Shown here: piece by piece, positions 6,157-12,216 of the stretch
Layout of the letters: each line of letters opens with the position of its first letter
Position numbering within the stretch: position 1 is the first letter of the stretch
From: Planctomycetales bacterium
Lineage (GTDB): Bacteria; Planctomycetota; SBBH01
NCBI GenBank assembly: GCA_005239795.1
Contig: SBBH01000200.1
Coordinates: forward strand, 1 to 12,216
Direction of reading: 5' to 3'
Length of the DNA: 12,216 bases
The notes under the pieces: model-generated
What the model was told of the DNA's origin: nothing
Seen by the model: only the letters and a program-made list of their open reading frames with translations
Databases searched by the model: none
Made by a program: the position numbers and the translations under genes

Positions 6157-6293
6157 AAACTCCAAACTCCAAACAGCAAACACCAAACAATCCGAAAAAC
6201 GAAGAAACGCCAATAAACGAAGCAGCGTTGGCGTACGATAGGCTTTTTGTGTTTGGCGTTTGTTTGGTGTTTGGCTTTTGGTGTTTGGTGTTT
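6157..6293. repeat. Element D: 57-base heptad inverted arms, GGTGTTT type
   Basis: The left arm 6157-6213 is 28 bases (AAACTCC, AAACACC units), AAAC at 6185-6188, then 25 bases. The right arm 6237-6293 is 25 bases, GTTT at 6262-6265, then 28 bases (GGTGTTT, GGCTTTT units). The loop is 23 bases. The element begins 8 bases after the upstream stop and ends 14 bases before the ispF ATG. No gene remnant is visible inside. Confidence 0.7.
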
Positions 6294-6307
6294 CACAATG
6301 GTGTCGT

Positions 6308-6790
6308 ATGCGGGTCGGCATCGGCTGGGACATCCACCGCCTGGATTTTGGGCGGCCGTTCATTTTGGGGGGGATTGAGCTTTTCCACGACAAGGGGCCT
6401 GTGGGCCACTCCGACGGCGACGCCCTGACGCACGCGATCGCCGACGCCATCCTGGGGGCGGCGGGGCTGGGGGATATCGGCGAGCATTTCCCGGACAACG
6501 ATCCCGAATGGGAGGGGGCCTTGAGCGTGAAGACGATCCTCCCCGCCGTGATCGAGATGGCTCGGCAGGCGGGCTTCCGCGTCGCCTCGGTGGACGCGAC
6601 CATCATCCTGGAATCTCCCAAGCTCGCCGAGTGCAAGAACGAGATCCGCCGGAGCCTCGCGTGCGTCATGGGGATCGATCCTTCGTGCGTCAACGTGAAG
6701 GCGAAGACCGGCGAGGGGCAGGGGGAGGTGGGGCGTCAGGAAGCGTTCGTGGCGCATGCGGTGGCGGTGCTCGAGTCGCTTAAAAAGTAA
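6308..6790 (+). CDS. ispF: 2-C-methyl-D-erythritol 2,4-cyclodiphosphate synthase
   Basis: This 160-residue enzyme of the MEP pathway closes CDP-ME-2-phosphate to the cyclic diphosphate, releasing CMP, on the way to isoprenoids. The metal ligands Asp8, His10 (in GWDIHRL) and His42 (in GHSDGDALTHAI) are all present, as is the FPDNDPEW loop. The end (KTGEGQGEVGRQE, then AHAVAVLESL) resembles the family's KT-x2-G-x-GR-x-E segment. Length is normal for this trimeric cytosolic protein. The start was chosen at MRVGIGWDIH; longer frames upstream are heptad repeat. No ispD lies beside it. The neighbour cysS is a frequent partner of ispF in bacteria. Confidence 0.95.
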   Translation: MRVGIGWDIHRLDFGRPFILGGIELFHDKGPVGHSDGDALTHAIADAILGAAGLGDIGEHFPDNDPEWEGALSVKTILPAVIEMARQAGFRVASVDATIILESPKLAECKNEIRRSLACVMGIDPSCVNVKAKTGEGQGEVGRQEAFVAHAVAVLESLKK

Positions 6791-6807
6791 CATTTTGAAC
6801 ATGACCG

Positions 6808-6878
6808 TCATGCGTCATGCGTCATGCGTCATGCGCCGGCCATCTACCTGCGCATTTCGCATTTCGCATTTCGCATTT
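6808..6878. repeat. Element E: 28-base heptad arms, TCATGCG / CGCATTT
   Basis: The left arm 6808-6835 is four exact copies of TCATGCG, with a related unit ATGACCG just before it. The right arm 6851-6878 is four exact copies of CGCATTT. The loop is 15 bases. The arms pair at five of seven positions per heptad. It fills the ispF-cysS spacer and is an inverted sister of element G: the reverse complement of its right arm matches the left arm of G at 27 of 28 positions. Confidence 0.7.
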
Positions 6879-6895
6879 CGGCCCGGGACCTTCGT

Positions 6896-8281
6896 GTGAG
6901 ACTTCACAATTCGTTAACACGTCGGGTCGAAGAGTTTACCCCATTGGTCCCGGGCCAAGTCGGCCTCTACACCTGCGGCCCCACCGTCTACAACGATCAG
7001 CACATCGGGAATTTTCGGACGTTCCTGTTCGAAGACATCTTGAAGCGGGTCCTGCGCGCGCACGGTTTTTCCGTCCGCCACGTCATGAACATCACGGATG
7101 TGGGGCACCTGACCTCTGACGACGACACGGGCGACGACAAGATGGAGGCGGGGGCGGCGCGCGAAGGGAAGACTGTTTGGGAAATCGCCGCCTTCTACAC
7201 CGAGGCGTTCTTCCGCGACATGGACAAGCTCGGGATCGAAAGGGCGGACATCGTCTGCAAGGCCACGGACCATATTCCTGAGCAGATCGCCTTGGCCCGG
7301 CGCCTCGAGGAGAAGGGGTTCGCCTACAGGGCCGACGACGGGATCTACTTTGACACAGCGAAGTTCAAGGATTACGGCAAGCTCGCGCCGACGCGGCTGG
7401 CGGGCTTGAAGGCCGGGGCGCGCGTTGAGATGAGTCGGGCCAAGCGGAACATCACCGATTTCGCCCTCTGGAAATTTTCCCCCCCCGAGAAGGACAAAAA
7501 GCGCCAGATGGAATGGGATTCCCCCTGGGGCAAGGGGTTTCCTGGCTGGCATCTCGAATGCTCCGCGATGGCGATGAAGTACCTGGGGGAGGCGTTCGAC
7601 ATCCATTGCGGCGGGATCGACCATGTCCCGATCCACCACACGAACGAGATCGCTCAGAGCGAAGGGGCCACGGGGCGCCCCTGGGTGCGCTTCTGGGTGC
7701 ACGGCGAGTTTCTCGTCATCGACCAGGCGAAGATGGCGAAATCCGCCGGGACTTTCTTGCGCCTCGACGCCCTGATCGAAAAGGGGTACTCGCCCAGGGA
7801 CTATCGTTATCTGTCTCTCACCGCCCACTACCGCAAGCAGTTGAGCTTTACCTGGGAGGCGATGGACGGCGCCAGGAATTCACTGGCGAGCCTCAGGGAG
7901 AAGGTGCGCGAACTGCCGGTCGCGGGGGCGCCTCTTTCGAGCGCGGGGAGCCGCCTCCGGGCGGAGTTTCTGGAGCGTGTCGGGGACGACCTCGACATGC
8001 CGGGGGCCTTGGCGGTCCTCTGGAACGTTTTGAAGGATCCCAAACTTCCGCCCAGTGAGAAGCGGACGCTCGTCACCGACTATGACCGGATCCTGGGGCT
8101 CGGTCTTTCCCTGGAACAAAAGGGGACGCTCGATAGCATGGTCGAGGCGAAGATCCGGGCGCGCGAGGAGGCGCGCCGACAGAGGGATTTCGCCAGGGCG
8201 GACGCGATCCGCAAGGAACTCGCCGCTCAGGGGATCGAGCTGGAGGACACACCGCAGGGAACGACATGGAAGAAAAAATGA
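6896..8281 (+). CDS. cysS: Cysteinyl-tRNA synthetase
   Basis: A 461-residue class I synthetase that charges tRNA-Cys. Cys27 in TCGPTVYND begins the zinc site, completed by the Cys of LECSAMAMKYLG and the His/Glu of HHTNEIAQSE. HIGN at 36-39 is the HIGH motif; KMAKS at 279-283 is the KMSKS loop with Ala for Ser. The C-terminal ARREQRDFARADAIRKELAAQGIELEDT-like end (read here as ARRQRDFARADAIRKEL) is the usual tail. I chose GTG 6896 because VRLHNSLTRRVEEF matches the family start; the longer frame from 6824 is encoded by element E. The TGA forms ATGA (8278-8281) directly before element F, hinting that cysS and lysS once overlapped. Confidence 0.95.
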   Translation: MRLHNSLTRRVEEFTPLVPGQVGLYTCGPTVYNDQHIGNFRTFLFEDILKRVLRAHGFSVRHVMNITDVGHLTSDDDTGDDKMEAGAAREGKTVWEIAAFYTEAFFRDMDKLGIERADIVCKATDHIPEQIALARRLEEKGFAYRADDGIYFDTAKFKDYGKLAPTRLAGLKAGARVEMSRAKRNITDFALWKFSPPEKDKKRQMEWDSPWGKGFPGWHLECSAMAMKYLGEAFDIHCGGIDHVPIHHTNEIAQSEGATGRPWVRFWVHGEFLVIDQAKMAKSAGTFLRLDALIEKGYSPRDYRYLSLTAHYRKQLSFTWEAMDGARNSLASLREKVRELPVAGAPLSSAGSRLRAEFLERVGDDLDMPGALAVLWNVLKDPKLPPSEKRTLVTDYDRILGLGLSLEQKGTLDSMVEAKIRAREEARRQRDFARADAIRKELAAQGIELEDTPQGTTWKKK

Positions 8282-8367
8282 AGTCCCTGGTCCCCGGTCT
8301 CCGGTCCCCAAAAACGAGCAAGGCGCAGGGGATTTTGTTGGCAACTGGCGACTGGCGACTGGCGACC
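8282..8367. repeat. Element F: 28-base heptad arms, GGTCCCC / GGCGACT
   Basis: The left arm 8282-8309 (AGTCCCT, GGTCCCC, GGTCTCC units) and right arm 8340-8367 (GGCAACT, GGCGACT units) are four heptads each, with a 30-base loop. The left arm starts at the very next base after the cysS stop. In reverse complement its right arm matches the left arm of element B at 25 of 28 positions and its left arm matches the right arm of B at 23 of 28. ATGA flanks it on both sides (8278-8281 and 8373-8376). Confidence 0.7.
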
Positions 8368-8372
8368 CTGTC

Positions 8373-9854
8373 ATGACTCCCGAAGAAGAACTCATTTCGG
8401 TTCGAAAGCAGAAACTGGCGCGTCTGCGCGAGCTGGGGGTCGATCCCTACCCGCACGTCTTCAAGCGGACGCACGCCGTGAAGCAGATCCTGGACGGTTT
8501 CGATGGTTTGAAGGAAACGTCCGTCCGGACGGCGGGCCGGATCCTCTCGATCCGCGTCATGGGGAAATCAGTCTTCGCCCACATCCAGGACGGCTCGGCC
8601 AAGATCCAGATCTACGTCAAGAAGGACGAGCTGGGCGAAAAAAACTGGGAGATTTGGAACCTCCTCGACCTGGGGGATTTCATTGGCATTGAAGGAAAAC
8701 CGTTCGTCACGAAGACCGGCGAGCGGTCGCTCCACGCGGCTTCATTCGTCGTCCTGGCGAAGGCGATCCGACCGATGCCGGTCGTGAAGGAAAAGGAGGG
8801 GGTCGTTTTTGAGGGGCTTTCCGACAAGGAGATCCGCTATCGGAAGCGCCACCTGGACCTCATGGCGAGCCCCGAGGTCCGTGAGGTGTTCGTGAAGCGC
8901 GCCAGGATCACAGCAGCGGTGCGCCGCTTCCTGGACGGGAAGGGGTTCGTTGAGGTCGAGACGCCGGCCCTCCAGACCCTCTACGGCGGCGCCTCGGCCC
9001 GCCCCTTCGTGACGCATCTGAACGCCCTCGACATGAAGATGTATCTGCGGATTTCCGACGAGCTGTACCTCAAGCGGCTCATCGTGGGGGGGTACGACCG
9101 CGTCTACGAGATCGCCAAGGACTTCCGGAACGAGGGAATGGACCGGAACCACAACCCCGAGTTCACCTTGCTCGAGTTCTACTGGACCTACGCCGACTAC
9201 CACGAGGGAATGGACATGGTTGAGACTCTGATCCGCACCGTGGCCCAGGAGGCGCTCGGCGGGCTCTCGTTCCGCTGCGGCGAACAGACGATCGACCTGG
9301 CGCGCCCCTTCGAGCGCGTCACGATCGCGGAACTGGGAAAGCGGCACCTCGGGGCCGATTTCCTCGGGATGGAACGCGCCGGGCTCGAGGCGTTGTGCCG
9401 CGCGAAGGGGTTTCCGGTCGAACCGAAGGCCACGGTGGGACAGCTTCTCGATACGATCGTCGCCAAGGGGATCGAGCCGCATCTGGTGCAACCCACCTTC
9501 ATGATGGACTACCCCGTCGAGATGTCTCCTCTGGCCAAGCGCCACCGCGGGGGGAACCCGCGCCTCGTGGAGCGGTTCGAGTTGTTCATCGCCGGCGCCG
9601 AGCGCGCAAACGCCTTCACCGAGCTGAATGACCCCTTGGACCAGCGGGAGCGCTTCCGGATGCAGGCCGCCTTCCGCGAGGCGGGGGACGAGGAGGCCCA
9701 GCCCCTCGACGAGGATTTCCTCGAGGCGATCGAGCAGGGGATGCCGCCGACGGCTGGCGTCGGGATCGGCGTGGACCGTTTGGTGATGCTTTTGACCGGG
9801 CAACCTTCCATCCGGGATGTTTTGTTGTTTCCGATCATGAAGCCGTTAGCGTAG
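8373..9854 (+). CDS. lysS: Lysyl-tRNA synthetase, class II
   Basis: A 493-residue class II synthetase that charges tRNA-Lys. An OB-fold anticodon-binding domain (roughly residues 55-140, with TAGRILSIRVMGKSVFAHIQDGS) is followed by the catalytic domain. Motif 2 is FRNEGMDRNHNPEFTLLEFY, and motif 3 is GVGIGVDRLVMLLTGQPSIRDVLLFP at the C-terminus. Length is typical. ATG 8373 was chosen because MTPEEELISVRKQKLARLRELG fits the family start; upstream the frame runs through element F and into cysS. No Shine-Dalgarno is left before it. The order lysS, LolC-like permease, LolD-like ATPase is found in many Gram-negative bacteria. Confidence 0.95.
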   Translation: MTPEEELISVRKQKLARLRELGVDPYPHVFKRTHAVKQILDGFDGLKETSVRTAGRILSIRVMGKSVFAHIQDGSAKIQIYVKKDELGEKNWEIWNLLDLGDFIGIEGKPFVTKTGERSLHAASFVVLAKAIRPMPVVKEKEGVVFEGLSDKEIRYRKRHLDLMASPEVREVFVKRARITAAVRRFLDGKGFVEVETPALQTLYGGASARPFVTHLNALDMKMYLRISDELYLKRLIVGGYDRVYEIAKDFRNEGMDRNHNPEFTLLEFYWTYADYHEGMDMVETLIRTVAQEALGGLSFRCGEQTIDLARPFERVTIAELGKRHLGADFLGMERAGLEALCRAKGFPVEPKATVGQLLDTIVAKGIEPHLVQPTFMMDYPVEMSPLAKRHRGGNPRLVERFELFIAGAERANAFTELNDPLDQRERFRMQAAFREAGDEEAQPLDEDFLEAIEQGMPPTAGVGIGVDRLVMLLTGQPSIRDVLLFPIMKPLA

Positions 9855-9869
9855 AAAGGAATGTGATCG

Positions 9870-9940
9870 AAATGCGAAATGTGAAATGCGAAATGCGAAA
9901 GCGGTCCGCTGGCGCATTCCGCATTCCGCGTGCCGCATTC
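9870..9940. repeat. Element G: 28-base heptad arms, AAATGCG / CGCATTC
   Basis: The left arm 9870-9897 has four AAATGCG-type units, the right arm 9913-9940 four CGCATTC-type units, and the loop is 15 bases, the same total of 71 bases as element E. GTGATCG at 9863-9869 just before it resembles GTGATTCG at the start of the next gene (9964-9971), a possible trace of a target duplication. AGAAAGGA at 9853-9860, right at the lysS stop, looks like a Shine-Dalgarno separated from its start codon by the insertion. Confidence 0.7.
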
Positions 9941-9963
9941 CGACAGAGGGTTCTCTTGTACTC

Positions 9964-11214
9964 GTGATTCGCTATCCGCTCTTCCTGGCGCTTCGCTACC
10001 TCCGCTCTCGGCGGATCTCCTATCTGGCGATGGCGTCGATCGCGCTGTCGCTCGGGACGATCCTCACGGTTCTTTATGTCTTGTGGGGCCTCAGCCGCGA
10101 AATCGAGCGGCAGATCCGGGGGGTCCAACCGGATCTGACGGTGCGGGCCTCCTCGAGCTACGGCCTGACCGACTATGCGCCGCTTGTCGCGCGCTTGAGC
10201 CAGCTGGATGGGGTCAAGGCGGTCTCGCCGGTCCTCTCCCAGTGGGTCCTTCTGGAACGAGGGCGCCGCTATGTCCCGGCGCAGATTTTTGGGATCGACC
10301 CGCAGGCGGAGTCGCGCGTTGTGGACCTGGCGGCCTGGTGCGGCGGCGCCGTGCCGCCTCTGGCCTCTGACGGCACACAGCCGGCGGCTTGGGTGGGGGA
10401 GGAGCTGGCGGATGTCGCCGGGCTCTGGCCGGGGGAGAAGGTCGGAGTGGTCGGCGCCGTGCATTCGTCGCCCTCGTCCGCGGCCCCGACCTACCTCACA
10501 CTGGGGCGCGCGACGTTTTCGGTCGGAAGGATTTTCCGGTCGTGGGACTACCAAACCGACCGCTACTCTTTCCTGACAGCGCTTTCCGAAGCGCAGAAAC
10601 TTCTGCGCCGCTACAGCCCCGCGGCGATCTCCGAGATCCGGATGCGCTTGAGTGACCCCCAGGCCGCGCCGGCGATGAAGGAGGCCGTCGAGGAGGTTCT
10701 GCGCGAGGCGGATCCCGCGGCGCGCGTCGCCACCTGGCAGGAGATGAACCCGCAGGGCCTAGCCTGGGTCGACGCCGAGAACCGCGTGATGGCCGTGATC
10801 CTCTCCCTGATTCTGGTCGCGGTCTGCTTCGGGATCGCGGTCATCCTCTCGACCCTGGTGCGCGAGAAGACGCGCGACATCGGCGTTCTGAAGTCGATGG
10901 GGGCCACGACAGGGGGTGTCGCGCGCCTCTTCGTCCTCTGCGGGACGCTGATCGGCTTGGCCGGGGCGACGTTGGGGGTGGCTTTAAGCTTCCTGGCGGA
11001 ATCGAACATCGACTGGATCGACAAAAGCCTCCAACAGGGGTTCGGGTACGACTTCGCGATCGCCTATCACCTGGAGCGGATGCCGACGCATATCGACCCG
11101 CAGGCCGTTTTTCTTTTGTGGCTCCTGGCGGTGGGGGTGAGCGTTCTGGCGAGCCTCTGGCCTGCCGTGCGCGCGGCGAGGTTGGAACCTGTCGAGACAT
11201 TGAGATATGAATAA
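9964..11214 (+). CDS. ABC transporter permease, LolC/E-FtsX family
   Basis: A 416-residue inner-membrane protein. It begins with the family's LRYLRSRR segment and one membrane helix (about residues 18-40), followed by a large periplasmic MacB-like domain (about 45-270). Three more helices follow, near VMAVILSLILVAVCFGIAVIL, LFVLCGTLIGLAGATLGVAL and AVFLLWLLAVGVSVLASLW. The end, PAVRAARLEPVETLRYE, is the classic FtsX-fold C-terminus. With the LolD-like ATPase downstream it would release lipoproteins from the inner membrane toward the outer membrane. Only one permease gene is present, so it may work as a homodimer. A general MacB-type exporter is the alternative. GTG 9964 is the first start after element G; AGAGGG at 9945-9950 is a distant Shine-Dalgarno. 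The TAA shares two bases with element H. Confidence 0.85.
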   Translation: MIRYPLFLALRYLRSRRISYLAMASIALSLGTILTVLYVLWGLSREIERQIRGVQPDLTVRASSSYGLTDYAPLVARLSQLDGVKAVSPVLSQWVLLERGRRYVPAQIFGIDPQAESRVVDLAAWCGGAVPPLASDGTQPAAWVGEELADVAGLWPGEKVGVVGAVHSSPSSAAPTYLTLGRATFSVGRIFRSWDYQTDRYSFLTALSEAQKLLRRYSPAAISEIRMRLSDPQAAPAMKEAVEEVLREADPAARVATWQEMNPQGLAWVDAENRVMAVILSLILVAVCFGIAVILSTLVREKTRDIGVLKSMGATTGGVARLFVLCGTLIGLAGATLGVALSFLAESNIDWIDKSLQQGFGYDFAIAYHLERMPTHIDPQAVFLLWLLAVGVSVLASLWPAVRAARLEPVETLRYE

Positions 11215-11373
11215 TCTCCAATCCCCAATCCCCAAATTCCAAACAATCCCCAATCCCCAAATCCAAAATTTCTTACCGGGGAGGGGGTCGGCAGTCGTTC
11301 CTGTTTTTTTATGTGCCATTGGGGACTGGGATTTGGGATTTGTTTGGGGATTGGGATTTGGGATTTTGGATTT
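11213..11373. repeat. Element H: 57-base heptad inverted arms, gene-less near-copy of element A
   Basis: The left arm 11213-11269 is 28 bases, AAAC at 11241-11244, then 25 bases. The right arm 11317-11373 is 25 bases, GTTT at 11342-11345, then 28 bases. The right arm equals that of element A at 55 of 57 positions and the left arm at about 47 of 57. The 47-base loop has no gene, but its last bases (TTTTTATGTGC) resemble those before the right arm of A (TTTGTATGAGC). The left arm overlaps the stop of the permease gene; the right arm ends three bases before the ATPase ATG. Confidence 0.75.
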
Positions 11374-11376
11374 CGA

Positions 11377-12081
11377 ATGAACGCTTCAGAGATTCTTCTG
11401 GAGGCGCAAGGGGTGCGCAAAGATTACCGCGACGGAAGCCGAATTCTCCCGGTTTTAAAAGGGATCGATCTGGCGGTGCGCAGGGGAGAGATCCTGGCGA
11501 TTCAGGGGCCTTCCGGGTCCGGCAAAAGCACCCTGCTCCATCTTCTGGGAGCGCTCGACCGCCCTTCGGGCGGCCGCATCCACTGGCGGGGGCGCCCGAT
11601 CGACGCCCTGTCGGGGCGCGAGGCGGCCCGACTGCGCGCCGGGTCGTTCGGATTCGTCTTTCAGTTTTTTCATCTGCTCCCCGAACTTTCCGCCTTCGAG
11701 AATGTCTGCATGCCGGCGCGGATCACCCGGCGCACGGGGTTCTCTCCCGAAGAGGCGGCGCGCGCGCTTTTGGCACGGGTGGGGCTTGCCGCCCGCGCGG
11801 GGCATCGCCCCGGACAGCTTTCGGGGGGAGAGCGTCAGCGCGTGGCCCTGGCCCGAGCGCTCCTTTCCGATCCTGCGGTTGTTTTTTGCGACGAGCCGAC
11901 CGGGAATCTTGACGCCGAGGCACGCGAGTCGATCGTGGCCCTTATCCGCTCCTTCCGCGAGGCGTCGGGAACCACCTTCCTGGTGGCGACGCATGATGAG
12001 AGGCTCGCCGCCCTGGCTGACCGGACGGTGAGGCTTGTGGACGGACGCATACAGTCATGTGTCATGAGACATGGGACATGA
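11377..12081 (+). CDS. lolD: ABC transporter ATP-binding protein, LolD/MacB family
   Basis: A 234-residue ABC ATPase with all motifs: Walker A GPSGSGKST followed by LLHLLGALDRPSGG, Q-loop FQFFHLLPELSAFENV, signature LSGGERQRVALARAL, Walker B VVFCDEPTGNLD, and H-loop ATHDE. The LolD/MacB subgroup fits best, and the permease gene just upstream would be its partner in a lipoprotein- or substrate-releasing complex. The frame is open upstream to 11311 through element H, but that part is repeat; ATG 11377 begins the conserved sequence. The last residues (SCVMRHGT) and the stop TGA at 12079-12081 come from the left arm of element I, so the original C-terminus has been replaced or extended. Confidence 0.88.
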   Translation: MNASEILLEAQGVRKDYRDGSRILPVLKGIDLAVRRGEILAIQGPSGSGKSTLLHLLGALDRPSGGRIHWRGRPIDALSGREAARLRAGSFGFVFQFFHLLPELSAFENVCMPARITRRTGFSPEEAARALLARVGLAARAGHRPGQLSGGERQRVALARALLSDPAVVFCDEPTGNLDAEARESIVALIRSFREASGTTFLVATHDERLAALADRTVRLVDGRIQSCVMRHGT

Positions 12082-12126
12082 GCAAAAAGAATCTCCGTCA
12101 TTTCTCATGACTCATGACACGAGTAT
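12053..12126. repeat. Element I: 28-base heptad arms, GTCATG type
   Basis: The left arm 12053-12080 has four units (AGTCATG, TGTCATG, AGACATG, GGACATG). The right arm 12099-12126 has CATTTCT, CATGACT, CATGACA and a decayed CGAGTAT. The loop is 18 bases. The left arm overlaps the 3' end of the ABC ATPase gene and supplies its last residues and all but the final base of its stop. Confidence 0.65.
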
Positions 12127-12208
12127 CCCCAGTTTGAGGAGCCGATAAACCGGTAAAGAGGCACCTCCTTTTATCCGAAGGGGTTTGTGTTCACGCAAAT
12201 CCCTGGGG
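12127..12208 (+). other. Possible structured RNA or leader of the next gene
   Basis: CCCCAG at 12127-12132 can pair with CTGGGG at 12203-12208. They enclose a stem of GAGG, A, GCC (12136-12143) with GGC, A, CCTC (12160-12167), and a 10-base-pair hairpin with two G-U pairs, 12180-12189 with 12194-12203, around a TTCA loop. The outer stem and last hairpin share one base. I do not recognise a known riboswitch. It starts directly after element I and would lie in the 5' leader of a gene beyond the window. Confidence 0.3.
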
Positions 12209-12216
12209 ACAAAGGA

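Noticed and set aside
6914..9803. Long minus-strand frames opposite cysS and lysS
   Set aside because: They mirror the codon bias of two certain synthetase genes and have no start signals or family features.
813..12126. CRISPR arrays or rho-independent terminators as the explanation of the spacer repeats
   Set aside because: The 7-base units are contiguous without spacers, face each other as inverted arms, and lack a U-tract; one element holds a whole gene.
12127..12216. Known riboswitch (cyclic di-GMP, TPP, cobalamin and others considered)
   Set aside because: None of the conserved core strings of these classes could be matched by eye.

Overview
This window comes from a GC-rich, Gram-negative-type bacterial genome (roughly 60% GC or more by eye). 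All recognisable genes lie on the + strand. An ABC permease/ATPase pair of the LolC/LolD type implies an outer membrane, and a 4-hydroxybenzoyl-CoA-reductase-like enzyme implies anaerobic aromatic metabolism. I cannot assign a phylum. The spacer repeats and four-helix-bundle gene resemble what is often seen in genomes of uncultivated lineages, but that is an impression, not a result.

Layout. Positions 1-2348 hold the 3' end of a molybdenum hydroxylase large subunit and its FAD subunit, which carries the four-cysteine insert of HcrB. The small [2Fe-2S] subunit is not in the window. Positions 2475-4923 hold a small secreted unknown protein, an AAA ATPase with a DUF4143-type C-terminus and its own promoter, and a MocA-like cytidylyltransferase. 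MocA-type enzymes make the cytosine form of the molybdenum cofactor, so this gene probably serves the hydroxylase. Positions 5102-12081 are housekeeping: a divergent YchF-type P-loop NTPase, ispF (isoprenoid synthesis), cysS, lysS, and the LolC/LolD-like lipoprotein exporter genes. The last 90 bases may hold a structured RNA leading into the next gene.

The striking feature is in the spacers. Nine inverted-repeat elements, labelled A to I here, occupy every gene junction except the two that flank the ATPase gene. Each element has two facing arms built of 7-base units. Four elements (A, C, D, H) have 57-base arms, always 28 bases + a 4-base phase break (usually AAAC/GTTT) + 25 bases. Five (B, E, F, G, I) have 28-base arms of exactly four heptads. 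The heptad sequence differs between elements but matches between the two arms of one element.

Element A encloses an intact four-helix-bundle (TIGR02436/S23-type) gene. Element B encloses only the first ~20 codons of another such gene. The other seven have short loops without a gene. The simplest reading is a family of mobile or copied elements with a four-helix-bundle gene as full-length cargo and many emptied derivatives, settled exactly at stop/start junctions. I know of no description of such a family, but I could not search for one.
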